DNA of 33,839 nt from Stenotrophomonas maltophilia (GTDB lineage Bacteria > Pseudomonadota > Gammaproteobacteria > Xanthomonadales > Xanthomonadaceae), in assembly GCF_004684085.1 (NCBI RefSeq), contig NZ_SRHZ01000022.1, positions 1 to 33,839 of the forward strand. Direction: 5' to 3'. This document shows, piece after piece, positions 1 through 10,763 of this stretch. A program made the position numbers and the translations under genes. Numbering within the stretch: the stretch's first letter is position 1; every line of letters begins with the position of its first letter. Below the pieces are notes generated by a model. It saw nothing but the letters and a program-made list of their open reading frames with translations. It ran no database searches and was not told where the DNA came from.

Positions 1-495
1 GGGCTTGGCAGCCGCATTCATGCGGCTGACACCCCGCACTCCGACACCGCCCCGCCTATGACAGATTCCGGCGGCTGTTGGTAGGTGTCGACCTTGGTCG
101 ACACGGTAGATCCACGCCATGCGTGGATGCTCTTCGAATTCAATTCGAGATATTCGATTTCGATGAAGATTGATCCACGCATGGCGTGGATCAACTGCAG
201 ATCGCGGGAATCTGTCGAAGGCCGGGTGGGTCCGGTTGCGGGAGTGTCCGCGGCATGGATGCCGCGGCCAAGCCCCCATGGATGGGTTTACGGCGTCTCC
301 CGCAACCGGACCCACCCCGCCATCCCACGGAATGCCAGCTTCTGCTGTTGCTGTTGCTGTTGCTGTTGCTTCGGATTCTGGCAGGTGCAGGGCTGCAAGC
401 CCTGCCGACCAACACCCTCCTTACGAATGACTGACGTGACGCTCATGCGCCATGCGCGAGGCTGTCCGCTTGCCGTTCAAGTGGAGGTGGCAACG
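1..495. repeat. Modular intergenic repeat block, copy 1
   Basis: This gene-free stretch is built of palindromes. In order: a small hairpin GCCGCAT/ATGCGGC (11-26); a GTAG-headed palindrome (81-104, arms GTGTCGACC and GGTCGACAC); an inverted pair of 19-base palindromes, ATCCACGCCATGCGTGGAT at 110-128 and ATCCACGCATGGCGTGGAT at 173-191; a long hairpin with perfect 21-base arms (224-244 and 297-317) that encloses a second hairpin (248-256 with 259-267); a CTGTTG hexanucleotide repeat (342-370); and a hairpin GCAGGGCT/AGCCCTGC (387-405). The same modules in the same order recur at 8227-8590. The open frame that runs through this region into the channel gene would encode a run of cysteines from the hexamer and looks non-coding. 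Confidence 0.85.
342..370. repeat. CTGTTG hexanucleotide tandem repeat
   Basis: Four perfect CTGTTG units (345-368) follow a CTG and end in CTT. It is a simple sequence repeat inside the intergenic block, about 125 bases upstream of the channel gene. No equivalent repeat is present in the second copy of the block. Confidence 0.85.
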
Positions 496-1632
496 GTGCA
501 CTGGCAAAGCGCACAGGCATACGCATGGCCGTTGGGTTTGGCAGCGTTGATGGGCGGCATCGGTGCGTGGTTGATCCTGTGGATCCATCACCGGCTGAAA
601 GGGCGTGACCGCCGGCGTGCGCGCATCGGTCGCGTGCTCGGGTTGCCGATGGCGACTGCATGGCCGCTGCTGCTGTTGATCCCTGCGCTGCAGGCCACGC
701 CGTTGCAGGATCCCTTGCTGGGCAACCTGCAGCATGTGCTGCACATCGCGCTGACCGCGTGCTTCATCTGGCTGCTGGTGCGCGGTGTTGCTGCGGGCGA
801 GCGCGCGATCCTGCGCAGCCATCCCATCGATGTCTCCGACAACCTGGAAGCGCGCCGCATCCAGACCCAGACGCGGGTACTCAGCCGCGTGCTGATGGGC
901 GGCATCATCGTGCTGGGTGCGTCGCTGGTGCTGCTGACCTTCCCGATGGTGCAGAAGATCGGTACCGCGCTGCTGGCTTCGGCGGGTCTGATCGGTCTGG
1001 TCGCCGGTATCGCGGCCAAGCCGGTATTCGGCAACCTGATTGCCGGTCTGCAGATCGCAGTGACGCAGCCGATCCGGTTGGATGACGTCGTGATCGTCGA
1101 GGGCGAGTGGGGCCGGATCGAGGAGATCGGCAGCAGCTATGTGGTGGTGCGTATCTGGGATGAGCGGCGGATGGTCGTGCCATTGACCTGGTTCATCGAG
1201 AACCCGTTCCAGAACTGGACACGACGTAGTGCGGATCTGCTCGGCACTGCGTTTCTGTGGCTGGACTATCGCGCGCCAGTCGCGGCGATCCGCGCCGAAC
1301 TGGAGCGTATCTGCCGTGGTGAGGCCTTGTGGGATGGCCGGGTCTGCGTGACCCAGGTGACCGAGACCAGCGAACGGGCGATCCAGGTGCGCCTGCTGGT
1401 CAGCGCGCGCAGCTCCGGTGATGCCTTCGACCTGCGCTGCCTGGTGCGCGAACGGATGCTCGATTTCCTCGCGCGTGAACATCCGCAGGCGTTGCCGCAG
1501 GTGCGTGCGCGGTTGCAGCACGAAGACGAGCTGGACATGCCGCGTGGCCCGCGTGCACGCACCGTGGATGTGCGTTCGCCGGGCGCGGAAGATGGCGAGG
1601 CGGCAATCCTGCCGGTGGAACCCGAACGGTAG
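496..1632 (+). CDS. MscS-family small-conductance mechanosensitive channel
   Basis: Probable inner-membrane channel that opens under membrane tension to release solutes during osmotic downshock. Of 378 residues, hydrophobic segments lie near 9-31, 50-66, 79-98 and 132-150. They are followed by the glycine/alanine-rich pore helix (about 155-186, including GLIGLVAGIAAKPVFGNLIAG) and the beta domain start QPIRLDDVVIVEGEWGRIEEI (191-211 region) that is diagnostic for MscS proteins. I chose the GTG at 496 because GGAGGTG (483-489) lies at ideal spacing and the protein then begins just before the first membrane helix. ATGs at 427 and 445 are in frame but lack such a site. The TAG stop (1630-1632) is part of the GTAG head of a SMAG repeat. 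The C-terminal tail after about residue 335 is poorly conserved and acidic. The family call is firm; the exact start is less so. Confidence 0.88.
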   Translation: MHWQSAQAYAWPLGLAALMGGIGAWLILWIHHRLKGRDRRRARIGRVLGLPMATAWPLLLLIPALQATPLQDPLLGNLQHVLHIALTACFIWLLVRGVAAGERAILRSHPIDVSDNLEARRIQTQTRVLSRVLMGGIIVLGASLVLLTFPMVQKIGTALLASAGLIGLVAGIAAKPVFGNLIAGLQIAVTQPIRLDDVVIVEGEWGRIEEIGSSYVVVRIWDERRMVVPLTWFIENPFQNWTRRSADLLGTAFLWLDYRAPVAAIRAELERICRGEALWDGRVCVTQVTETSERAIQVRLLVSARSSGDAFDLRCLVRERMLDFLAREHPQALPQVRARLQHEDELDMPRGPRARTVDVRSPGAEDGEAAILPVEPER

Positions 1633-1655
1633 CGCCGGGCCATGCCCGGCGCTAC
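1629..1655. repeat. SMAG/REP palindrome at convergent junction
   Basis: This is a perfect palindrome: a 12-base arm GTAGCGCCGGGC, loop CAT, and the complementary 12-base arm ending in CTAC. The GTAG head is the hallmark of the S. maltophilia SMAG family. It fills the 31-base gap between the stop codons of two convergent genes and overlaps the TAG stop of the channel gene. It could act as a bidirectional terminator or RNA stabiliser, although no T-tract follows. Confidence 0.9.
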
Positions 1656-1663
1656 AGAGCGGA

Positions 1664-3286
1664 TCAAGGTTCGCCAGCGTCGATCAAGGTATCGGTGTTG
1701 AAGCGCGGCGGCCGCCGCGCGCGCGTGCGCTGTTCGTAGGCGTAGGCCATCTCGATCAGCTTCGGTTCGCTCCAGGCGGTGCCCATGAACAGCAGGCCGA
1801 CCGGTAGGCCGTTGATCTGGCCCATCGGCACGCTGAGGCTGGGATAGCCGGCCACGGCGGCGACGCTGTAGCTCTCGCCGGGGAAGTCATCGCCTTCACT
1901 GCGGATCGGCCAGGCCGCGCCGGTGGTCGGCGCAACCAGTGCATCGAGCTGATGGGCGGCGAGGGCAGCATCGATGCCTTCAGGACCGGCCAAACGGCGC
2001 GCGTCGGTGCGCGCACGGATGTAGGCCGGATCGGCCAGGCCTGCCGTGGCATCGGCCTCCACCAGCAGTTCCTGGCCGAACTGGCCCAGTTCCTGCTTGC
2101 TGTGTGCCTGGTTGAAGGCGATCAGTTCGGCCAGGCTGCGCAGTGGCGCGCGGTGGGTAGTGAAGTAACGCTCCAGGCCGGCCTTGAATTCGTACAGCAG
2201 CACGGTGCGTTCGGCCTCGGCCCAGGCGCCCTGGTTGGGCAGCTCCACCGGTACCACCACCGCGCCTGCACGGCGCAGTTCGGTGGCGGCCTGCTCGATC
2301 AGCGGCGGCATGCCGCGGTACTTCAGCAAGGGTGTCTGCAGCAGGCCGATGCGCTTGCCGCGCAGACCCTGCGGGTCCAGGCGCGCGGTGTAGTCGTAGA
2401 CCGCACGGCCGGGCATGGTCGCGGTGGCCGGATCCGCGTCATCGCGACCAGCGATGGCGGTCAGCACGGCCGCAGCATCGGCGACGCTGCGCGTCATCGG
2501 TCCGGCAGTGTCCTGGCTGAAGGAAATCGGGATGATGCCGTCGCGGCTGACCAGGCCGACAGTCGGCTTCAGGCCGACCACGCCGTTGACCGCGGCCGGG
2601 CAGACAATGCTGCCGTCGGTCTCGGTGCCGATGGCCACGCTGGCCAGGTTGGCAGCTACGGCCACCGCGCTGCCGCTGCTGGAACCGCAGGGCGAATGGC
2701 TGAGCCGGTAAGGATTGCGGGTCTGGCCACCGCGCGCGCTCCAGCCGGACACCGAATCATTGCCGCGGAAATTGGCCCATTCGCTGAGGTTGGTCTTGCC
2801 CAGCACCACCGCGCCGGCATCGCGCAGGCGGCGCACCAGATAGGCGTCGTCCGGACGGAAGCCCTGCAGCGCCAGCGAACCGGCCGTGGTGGCCATCGGT
2901 GCGGCGTTGATGTTGTCCTTCAGCACGATCGGGATGCCGTGCAGCGGCCCGCGCAGGCGGCCGTCACGACGCTCGCGATCGCGTTCGGCGGCTTCCTTCA
3001 GCGCATCCGGGTTGAGTTCGATCACCGCGCGCAGGCGGGGGCCGGCACGGTCCAGTGCGGCGATGCGCTGCAGGTAAGCCTGGGTCAGGGTCGTGCTGTC
3101 CAGTTCGCCGGCGGTCATCCGCGCCTGCAGGTCGCTGACATCGGTTTCGGCGTAAGGAAATGGCACGTTGCGGCTGGCGGGTTCGGCGGCGTGGGCGCTG
3201 GGCGTGGCCGGACTGCAGCCAGCAACGAGCAGCGCAGGCAGCGCAGCGAGCAGGTAGATCAGGAGGGGCGGCAAGGACGGGCGCAT
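1664..3286 (-). CDS. pam: Peptide amidase Pam (amidase signature family)
   Basis: Hydrolyses the C-terminal amide of peptides; an amidase-signature serine hydrolase. From the ATG at 3286 the protein has 540 residues. The Ser-cisSer-Lys triad falls at K123 (VLKDN), S202 (CGSSSGS) and S226 (ETDGSI), the numbering of the well-studied S. maltophilia enzyme, which supports this start. The N-terminus carries a signal peptide with a lipobox-like VAGC ending at C24. The purified S. maltophilia enzyme begins, as I remember it, at the RNVPFPYAE segment (residue 39 here), so the precursor may be processed further and act in the periplasm. It is last of three minus-strand genes (typA, DUF2127 protein, pam), 41 bases after the previous stop, and probably co-transcribed. 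An open frame extends upstream to 3478 but overlaps the previous gene and is not needed. Confidence 0.95.
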   Translation of the reverse strand: MRPSLPPLLIYLLAALPALLVAGCSPATPSAHAAEPASRNVPFPYAETDVSDLQARMTAGELDSTTLTQAYLQRIAALDRAGPRLRAVIELNPDALKEAAERDRERRDGRLRGPLHGIPIVLKDNINAAPMATTAGSLALQGFRPDDAYLVRRLRDAGAVVLGKTNLSEWANFRGNDSVSGWSARGGQTRNPYRLSHSPCGSSSGSAVAVAANLASVAIGTETDGSIVCPAAVNGVVGLKPTVGLVSRDGIIPISFSQDTAGPMTRSVADAAAVLTAIAGRDDADPATATMPGRAVYDYTARLDPQGLRGKRIGLLQTPLLKYRGMPPLIEQAATELRRAGAVVVPVELPNQGAWAEAERTVLLYEFKAGLERYFTTHRAPLRSLAELIAFNQAHSKQELGQFGQELLVEADATAGLADPAYIRARTDARRLAGPEGIDAALAAHQLDALVAPTTGAAWPIRSEGDDFPGESYSVAAVAGYPSLSVPMGQINGLPVGLLFMGTAWSEPKLIEMAYAYEQRTRARRPPRFNTDTLIDAGEP

Positions 3287-3327
3287 GGGGCGGCGTGGTC
3301 GGCTCCAATCCCCAGTGTAGCCGGTGC

Positions 3328-3795
3328 TCAGCGGCGGCGCTTGCGCAGGTCGCGGGCCAGTACGTAGACCACGATCAGATTGATCGCCAGGATCGTCCAC
3401 GAGGGCCAGCCGGGGTGGCGGATGATCGCGAAAACATCGAACGGCAGGTACAGCGAAGCGGTCAGGCAGCCCAGCCATGACGCCCAGGCCTTGGCGCGCC
3501 AGAGGCCCCAGGCCTCGACCAGGTGCAGCAGGCCGTAACCGATCATCCCCGCCGCGGCCAGGTGCACCGCGTCGGGACTGATCATGTGCAGCAGCGAGGG
3601 CAGGGTGCCATGGTCCGGATCCAGGCTGAAGCGCCGGATCAGGGCCATGATGCCGTGCCGCAGCGGCTGCGGTCCGAGCACTTCCAGCCCGGTGGCGGCC
3701 AGCAGCGCCAGCATCGCCTTGCTCGCTTCGAGCAAGGCGATGACGTGCAGACCCGGATGCCGATGCGGATCCGGGTTGTAGCCGTTCTGGCTCAC
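3328..3795 (-). CDS. DUF2127 family membrane protein
   Basis: A 155-residue integral membrane protein with about four hydrophobic segments (near 15-40, 70-95, 100-122 and 128-148). The HVIALLEASKAMLALLAATGLEVL start and the later LVEAWGLW..KAWASWL region resemble the DUF2127 family, whose function is unknown. Translation appears to start at a GTG (3793-3795), only 11 bases after the typA stop, so it is probably translated from the typA transcript. The C-terminus is basic (ARDLRKRRR), which suits a cytoplasmic end. There is no evidence of a direct link to TypA beyond position. Confidence 0.8.
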   Translation of the reverse strand: MSQNGYNPDPHRHPGLHVIALLEASKAMLALLAATGLEVLGPQPLRHGIMALIRRFSLDPDHGTLPSLLHMISPDAVHLAAAGMIGYGLLHLVEAWGLWRAKAWASWLGCLTASLYLPFDVFAIIRHPGWPSWTILAINLIVVYVLARDLRKRRR

Positions 3796-3806
3796 GGTCT
3801 GTTGGA

Positions 3807-5654
3807 TCAGCCGCCGCGCGAAGACTTCTTGCGGTCGCTTTCGGTCAGACCCTTCTTGCGCAGACGGATTTCCTTCGGGGTGATCTCGACCAGCTCGTCG
3901 TCTTCGATGAAGTCCAGTGCCTGCTCCAGCGAGTACTTGATCGCGGGGGTCAGCTGGATGGCATCGTCCTTGCCCGAAGCGCGCATGTTGGTCAGCGGCT
4001 TGGTCTTGATCGCGTTGACGGTCAGATCGTTGTCCTTGGAGTGGATACCGATCAGCTGGCCTTCGTACACGTTGTCGCCTTCAGCGGCGAACAGCTTGCC
4101 GCGTTCCTGCAGCGGGCCCAGCGAGTAGGCCGGGGTGGCACCCGGGGCATTGGCGATCATGACGCCGTTCTGACGCTTGGCGATCGCGCCCTGTTCCTTC
4201 GGACCGTAATGGTCGAACACGTGGAACAGCAGGCCCGAACCCTGGGTAAGGGTCTTGAACTCGTTCTGGAAACCGATCAGGCCACGGGCCGGAATCTGGT
4301 ACTCAAGGCGCACGCGGCCCTTGCCGTCCGATTCCATGTTCTTCAGCTGGCCCTTGCGGGAGCCCAGCTTTTCCATCACGCCGCCCTGGTGGATTTCTTC
4401 GATGTCCACCACCAGCTGCTCGATCGGCTCCATGGCCTGGCCGTCGATCTGCTTGATGATCACTTCCGGGCGCGACACGGCCAGCTCGTAGCCTTCACGA
4501 CGCATGTTCTCGATCAGCACCGACAGGTGCAGTTCGCCACGGCCGGAAACCAGGAACTTGTCGGCGTCTTCCAGCTGTTCCACCTTCAGGGCCACGTTGT
4601 GGACCTGCTCGCGGTCCAGACGGTCCTTGATCTGGCGGCTGGTCAGGAACTTGCCGCCGGACAGGTCCTTGTTGCCGGCGAACGGCGAGTTGTTGACCTG
4701 GAAGGTCATCGAGATCGTCGGTTCATCGACGGTCAGTGCCGGCAGGGCTTCCGGGGTATCCGGGTGGCACAGGGTGTCGGAGATGGTCAGTTCGGCGATG
4801 CCGGAGATGGCGACGATGTCGCCGGCCTCGGCGGTGTCCTGCTCGATGCGCTCCAGGCCCAGGAAGCCCAGCACCTGCGCGACCTTGCCGTTGCGCTTCT
4901 TGCCTTCACGGTCGATCACCGCGACCTGCATGCCCTTCTTCAGGGTGCCGCGCTGGATACGGCCGATGCCGATCACGCCGACGAAGTTGTTGTAGTCCAG
5001 CTGGCTGATGCGCATCTGGAACGGACCTTCCGGGTCCACTTCCGGCCTCGGCGCGTGCTGCATGATGGCTTCGTACAGCGCGGTCATGTCGCCGTCACGC
5101 ACGGTGTCTTCCAGGCCGGCATAGCCGTTCAGGGCCGAGGCGTAGACGATCGGGAAGTCGAGCTGCTCATTGGTGGCGCCGAGCTTGTCGAACAGGTCGA
5201 ACACCTGGTCGATCACCCATTCCGGACGCGAGCCCGGGCGGTCGACCTTGTTGACCACGACGATCGGCTTGAAGCCCATCGCGAAGGCCTTCTGGGTCAC
5301 GAAGCGGGTCTGCGGCATCGGGCCGTCCATCGCATCGACGAGGATCAGCACGGTGTCGACCATCGACAGCACGCGCTCGACCTCACCGCCGAAGTCGGCG
5401 TGTCCGGGGGTGTCGACGATGTTGATCCGGTTCTTGATACCGGTCTTCTTGTCTTCCCAGGTGATGGCGGTGTTCTTGGCCAGGATGGTGATGCCGCGTT
5501 CCTTTTCCTGGTCGTTGCTGTCCATCACGCGCTCGGCGAGGACGGTGCGCTCGGACAGGGTGCCGGACTGCTTCAGCAGCTGGTCGACCAGGGTGGTCTT
5601 GCCATGGTCGACGTGGGCGACGATGGCGATGTTGCGAAGATTTTCGATGGACAT
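3807..5654 (-). CDS. typA: Ribosome-associated GTPase TypA/BipA
   Basis: Translational GTPase related to EF-G that binds the ribosome and is needed for growth under stress or low temperature and for efficient 50S assembly. The 615-residue protein (E. coli about 607) opens with [20 protein letters not shown], whose P-loop AHVDHGKTT is at 13-21. [10 protein letters not shown] (G3) and NKVD (G4) follow, then the EF-G-like domains and a C-terminal region rich in lysine. The ATG at 5654 is chosen because the family begins MSxENxRNIAI; the 28 codons upstream are not family-like. It is first of a probable minus-strand operon with the DUF2127 gene and pam. A perfect TATAAT -10 box lies about 47 bases upstream. 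Confidence 0.97.
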   Translation of the reverse strand: MSIENLRNIAIVAHVDHGKTTLVDQLLKQSGTLSERTVLAERVMDSNDQEKERGITILAKNTAITWEDKKTGIKNRINIVDTPGHADFGGEVERVLSMVDTVLILVDAMDGPMPQTRFVTQKAFAMGFKPIVVVNKVDRPGSRPEWVIDQVFDLFDKLGATNEQLDFPIVYASALNGYAGLEDTVRDGDMTALYEAIMQHAPRPEVDPEGPFQMRISQLDYNNFVGVIGIGRIQRGTLKKGMQVAVIDREGKKRNGKVAQVLGFLGLERIEQDTAEAGDIVAISGIAELTISDTLCHPDTPEALPALTVDEPTISMTFQVNNSPFAGNKDLSGGKFLTSRQIKDRLDREQVHNVALKVEQLEDADKFLVSGRGELHLSVLIENMRREGYELAVSRPEVIIKQIDGQAMEPIEQLVVDIEEIHQGGVMEKLGSRKGQLKNMESDGKGRVRLEYQIPARGLIGFQNEFKTLTQGSGLLFHVFDHYGPKEQGAIAKRQNGVMIANAPGATPAYSLGPLQERGKLFAAEGDNVYEGQLIGIHSKDNDLTVNAIKTKPLTNMRASGKDDAIQLTPAIKYSLEQALDFIEDDELVEITPKEIRLRKKGLTESDRKKSSRGG

Positions 5655-5700
5655 ACGAAAGGGGGCCAGTCGGCGCCGGATTTGGAAAAAGAAGTCCAAC

Positions 5701-5729
5701 ATTATACGTCGAAGTTGACGATTGGCGAA
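5701..5729 (-). promoter_or_regulatory. Putative sigma70 promoter of typA operon
   Basis: Read on the minus strand, a perfect TATAAT (-10; plus positions 5701-5706) is preceded at 17 bases by TTCGCC, a weak -35. Transcription would start near 5694, giving a leader of about 40 bases before the typA ATG. The -10 is convincing; the -35 is poor. Confidence 0.5.
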
Positions 5730-5893
5730 AACCTGCATTTCACACCGCCCGGGTGCCCCGTTCAGCTACCCGTCCAGGGCCCACCGTCCGGGTGCTGAAG
5801 ACCCCGCCTGCACCGATGGTCGAAGGCGCCCATACGGCAGGGGAGGTGTATCCTTATGGGGCTGATTACACACCCCGCATCCCAAGGATCTTC

Positions 5894-7490
<1,597 letters not shown>

Positions 7491-7531
7491 TGCAGTCGGT
7501 ACCGGCTCCGGTCGGTACGTCTTCCATCGAG

Positions 7532-7556
7532 GTAGGTACCGACCGTTGGTCGGAAC
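7532..7556. repeat. GTAG-headed palindrome after mdh
   Basis: GTAG is followed by GTACCGACC, a GTT spacer and the complementary GGTCGG (stem 7539-7544 with 7548-7553). A related segment lies just upstream (7496-7519, GTCGGTACCGG and CCGGTCGGTAC). It looks like a divergent SMAG element with a CCGACC core. Confidence 0.6.
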
Positions 7557-7560
7557 GCAG

Positions 7561-7592
7561 AAAACGGGGAAGCTTCGGCTTCCCCGTTTTTG
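7561..7592 (+). terminator. Strong intrinsic terminator of mdh
   Basis: A 13-base stem, AAAACGGGGAAGC (7561-7573) and GCTTCCCCGTTTT (7578-7590), is closed by a stable TTCG tetraloop and ends in a run of five T (7587-7591). It is a textbook rho-independent terminator, 20 bases before the next gene. Confidence 0.9.
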
Positions 7593-7611
7593 TTTGGACG
7601 GATAGAACCTG

Positions 7612-8226
7612 ATGATCCACCTGCATTACATCGACGACGCGCTGCTGGTGGCGGAAAAGCCGGCCGGCCTGCTGTCCGTGCCTGGCCGCAGCGCCGAGAA
7701 CCAGGACTGCGTGATCGCGCGTTTGCAGGCGTTGTACCCGGATGCGCTGACCGTGCATCGCTTGGACCAGGTGACTTCGGGCCTCTTGCTGCATGCGCGT
7801 GGCAAGGACATGCAGGCGGCGTTGTCGATGCAGTTCGAGCAGCGCCGGGTCGGCAAGCGCTACGAGGCCATCGTGCAGGGTCTGCTGGAAACTGAGGCCG
7901 GTGAGGTGGACCTGCCGTTGATCGTGGACTGGCCGAACCGGCCGAAGCAGATGGTTGACCACGAACGTGGCAAACCTGCGCTGACATACTGGCGTGTGCT
8001 TGCCCGCGATGTTGAAGCGCAGCGCACTCGCGTGGAGCTGGAGCCGGTCACCGGCCGCAGCCATCAGCTGCGCCTGCACATGGCCAGCCTCGGCCATCCC
8101 ATCGTCGGTGATGTGCTGTATGGCGCTGCACCTGCGCAGCGCGTGCACCTGCATGCGCGGAAGCTGCAGTTCACCCACCCGGTGACGGGCGAGGCGCTCG
8201 CGTTCGAGTCCGCGACTCCGTTCTAG
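7612..8226 (+). CDS. rluA: RluA-family RNA pseudouridine synthase
   Basis: Converts specific uridines to pseudouridine in RNA. At 204 residues with no S4 domain it matches RluA, which in E. coli modifies 23S rRNA U746 and tRNA U32. The catalytic motif HRLDQVTSG places the nucleophile at D52. The conserved VEKP-like AEKPAGLLSVPG segment near residue 14 and GRSHQLRLHMASLGHPIVGD near 143-163 are typical of the family. The ATG lies 20 bases after the mdh terminator, so it needs its own promoter or read-through. The exact target RNA cannot be read from sequence. Confidence 0.9.
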   Translation: MIHLHYIDDALLVAEKPAGLLSVPGRSAENQDCVIARLQALYPDALTVHRLDQVTSGLLLHARGKDMQAALSMQFEQRRVGKRYEAIVQGLLETEAGEVDLPLIVDWPNRPKQMVDHERGKPALTYWRVLARDVEAQRTRVELEPVTGRSHQLRLHMASLGHPIVGDVLYGAAPAQRVHLHARKLQFTHPVTGEALAFESATPF

Positions 8227-8656
8227 AGAGTAGGTGTATCGGCAGGGCTGCGCCCCACCTCTGACAGATTTCGTCGGTCTGGTAGATCCACGCCATGCGT
8301 GGATGAATGTCGATCGGATTCGAATATTCGAATTGAATTTCAAGAGCATCCACGCATGGCGTGGATCTACCAGGCATCGGCAATCTGTCGAAGGCGGGGT
8401 GGGTCCGGTTGCGGGGGCGTGAGCGCCATGGATGGCGCGACCGAGCCTACAGGGACGTATTCACGGCGTCCCCCGCAACCGGACCCATCCCGCCATCCCA
8501 CGGATACCCAGCTCTTGACGCTGCCTTGGCTTGAAGCCTCGGCGGGTGCAGGGCGCAGCCCTGCAGAACAAACCCACCCCCTACCAAGGTAGGGCGGCCC
8601 GCGCGGCAGCGCCGGACTATCCTCGAACCCATGACTTTGTCTGGGAGGGCTGCGTC
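8227..8656. repeat. Modular intergenic repeat block, copy 2
   Basis: The gap before prpE repeats the modules of 1-495 in order. A GTAG head is at 8230. The segment TGACAGATT...GTCTGGTAG matches 59-84. The inverted pair ATCCACGCCATGCGTGGAT (8286-8304) and ATCCACGCATGGCGTGGAT (8348-8366, followed by CTAC) comes next, then CAATCTGTCGAAGGC. The long hairpin has arms 8397-8417 and 8470-8490 with one G:T-type mismatch, and the block ends with a GCAGGGC/GCCCTGC hairpin (8548-8564). Spacers inside the hairpins differ from copy 1 while the arms are conserved. I see no gene here. Confidence 0.85.
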
Positions 8657-10537
8657 ATGAACTACGAGGAAACCTACCGTCGCTCGATCGACGAGCCGGA
8701 GGCCTTCTGGGGCGAGGAAGCCAAGCGCATCCATTGGCACAAACCGCCGCAGCAGGTGCTGGACTACAGCAATCCGCCGTTCCGGCGCTGGTTCGTCGGC
8801 GGCGAAACCAATCTCTGCTACAACGCCGTCGATCGCCACTTGGCGGATCGTCCCGACCAGCTCGCACTGGTCGCAATCTCCACCGAAACCAACAGCACCC
8901 GCGAGATCACCTATCGCCAGTTGTATCGCGAGGTGAACGACTTCGCCGCCGTGCTCAAGCACCTTGGCGTCGGCCACGGCGACCGCGTGGTGATCTACAT
9001 GCCGAACATGGCCGAAGCGGTATTCGCCATGCTTGCGTGCGCGCGTATCGGTGCGGTGCACTCGGTAGTATTCGGTGGCTTCGCCGCGCACAACCTCGCG
9101 CTGCGCATCGACGACGCAAAGCCCAAGCTGCTGATCGCCGCCGATGCCGGCATGCGTGGTGGCAAACTGATTCCCTACAAGGCGATGGTCGACGCGGCCT
9201 GCGCCGAAGCGGCTTCGCCGCCACCGCATGTGTTGATCGTATCGCGTGGTCTGGATGCAGCCGAACCACGCGTGGCAGGCCGCGACGTGGACTACGCCGC
9301 GCTGCGTGCACAGATCGGCGAAACCGACGTGCCGGTCCAGTGGCTGGAATCGAGCGAGCCGAGCTATCTGTTGTACACCTCCGGTACCACCGGCAAGCCG
9401 AAGGGCGTGCAACGCGACGTGGGCGGATACGCGGTGGCGATGGCACAGTCGATGGAGACGGTGTTCGACTGCAGGCCGGGGCAGGTCATGTTCTCCACCT
9501 CCGACGTCGGCTGGGCCGTGGGTCACTCCTACAACGTGTACGGCCCGCTGATCGGCGGCTGCACGTCGCTGCTGTACGAAGGACTGCCGACCAACCCGGA
9601 CCCGGGCATCTGGTGGGCACTGTGCGAACAGTACAACGTGCGCACGATGTTCTCTTCGCCCACCGCCATCCGCGTGCTGAAGAAGCACGACGCGGACTTC
9701 ATCCATCGCCACGACCTGCGTGCGCTGAAGTATCTGTTCCTGGCGGGCGAGCCGCTGGACGAACCCACCGCGCACTGGATCAGTGAAGCGCTGGGCAAGC
9801 CGATCATCGACAACTACTGGCAGACCGAAACCGGCTGGCCGGCGCTGACCCTGCTGCCGGGCCTGGAGATGAAGCCGGTGCGCTTCGGTTCGCCGGGCTT
9901 CCCCAACCTCGGTTACCGGATGAAGGTGATCGATGAGAACACCGGCGAAGAAGTCGCGCCGGGCCAGAAGGGCGTGCTGGTGATGACCCCGCCGTTGCCG
10001 CCGGGCTGCATGAGCACGGTGTGGAACGACGACAGCCGCTTCCTGCAGAGCTATTTCAGCCACTTCAAGGAGCTGCTGTACAGCTCGCTGGACTGGGCGA
10101 TCCGCGATGACGATGGCTACACCTTCATCCTCGGCCGCACCGACGATGTGATCAACGTGGCCGGGCATCGACTGGGCACGCGCGAAATCGAAGAAGCCAT
10201 TTCCAGCCACCCGCGCGTGGCCGAGGCCGCAGTGATCGGGGTCAAGGACGAACTGAAGGGGCAGGTGCCGCTGGTGTTCGTCACTCTCAGGCAGGGGCTC
10301 GATGGCGAGGATCCGGCGCCGGTGGTGGCCGAGATGATGGCGACGGTGACTGCCTCGCTCGGTGCGGTTGCGCGCCCGGCGCACGTGCACGTGGTCAATG
10401 CGCTGCCCAAGACCCGTTCGGGCAAGCTGCTGCGGCGCTCGCTGCAGGCGCTGGCCGAGCAGCGCGACCCGGGAGACCTGTCGACGCTGGATGATCCCAG
10501 CGCACTGGAGGAGATCCGCCGGGCGCTGGGGCGGTAA
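8657..10537 (+). CDS. prpE: Propionyl-CoA synthetase (propionate--CoA ligase)
   Basis: Activates propionate to propionyl-CoA through an acyl-adenylate, feeding the methylcitrate or related pathways. It is an AMP-forming acyl-CoA synthetase of 626 residues (E. coli PrpE 628). It has the P-loop YTSGTTGKPKG at 240-250, DNYWQTETGWP in the middle, the hinge/adenylate motif GRTDDVINVAGHRLGTREIEE near the C-terminal domain, and the acetylation-prone catalytic lysine K590 in RSGKLLRR. The VVFGGFAAHNLALRIDD segment and TSDVGWAVGHSYNVYGPL favour PrpE over acetyl-CoA synthetase. The ATG at 8657 follows GGGAGG at 8 bases. No prpBCD genes are nearby. Acetate is a possible second substrate. Confidence 0.9.
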   Translation: MNYEETYRRSIDEPEAFWGEEAKRIHWHKPPQQVLDYSNPPFRRWFVGGETNLCYNAVDRHLADRPDQLALVAISTETNSTREITYRQLYREVNDFAAVLKHLGVGHGDRVVIYMPNMAEAVFAMLACARIGAVHSVVFGGFAAHNLALRIDDAKPKLLIAADAGMRGGKLIPYKAMVDAACAEAASPPPHVLIVSRGLDAAEPRVAGRDVDYAALRAQIGETDVPVQWLESSEPSYLLYTSGTTGKPKGVQRDVGGYAVAMAQSMETVFDCRPGQVMFSTSDVGWAVGHSYNVYGPLIGGCTSLLYEGLPTNPDPGIWWALCEQYNVRTMFSSPTAIRVLKKHDADFIHRHDLRALKYLFLAGEPLDEPTAHWISEALGKPIIDNYWQTETGWPALTLLPGLEMKPVRFGSPGFPNLGYRMKVIDENTGEEVAPGQKGVLVMTPPLPPGCMSTVWNDDSRFLQSYFSHFKELLYSSLDWAIRDDDGYTFILGRTDDVINVAGHRLGTREIEEAISSHPRVAEAAVIGVKDELKGQVPLVFVTLRQGLDGEDPAPVVAEMMATVTASLGAVARPAHVHVVNALPKTRSGKLLRRSLQALAEQRDPGDLSTLDDPSALEEIRRALGR

Positions 10538-10545
10538 CCGGTCTG

Positions 10546-10611
10546 GTAGCGCCGGGCCATGCCCGGCGAGCGCAAAGCGCGGAAAAGCCGCCAGGCATGG
10601 CCTGGCGCTAC
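10546..10611. repeat. Paired SMAG palindromes after prpE
   Basis: Two GTAG elements face each other. The first, from GTAG at 10546, has arms CGCCGGGC and GCCCGGCG. The second, ending in CTAC at 10611, has arms CGCCAGGC and GCCTGGCG. They are joined by a GCGCAAAGCGC mini-hairpin. The different but self-complementary cores show two SMAG variants side by side. Confidence 0.85.
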
Positions 10612-10763
10612 CCATCCGCCAGACATGCGCTAAGCTCGGCCTGTCATCGATCTGCAACAGGGCCTGCGCTTCGGGGAAGCTGCGCAGGCTCCGACGATGG
10701 CGGGCAAGGGGGCGCGTCCGTCCGGGCGCGCAGATGAAGCGCATCAAGGATCGGGGGGATGCA

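Noticed and set aside
85..495. N-terminal extension of the channel gene with a run of cysteines
   Set aside because: The frame is open but crosses several palindromes and the CTGTTG repeat; no MscS protein has such a leader, and GGAGGTG before the GTG at 496 marks a better start.
8657..10537. prpE as evidence of a local methylcitrate operon
   Set aside because: No prpB, prpC, acnD or prpF gene lies next to it; the neighbours are unrelated.
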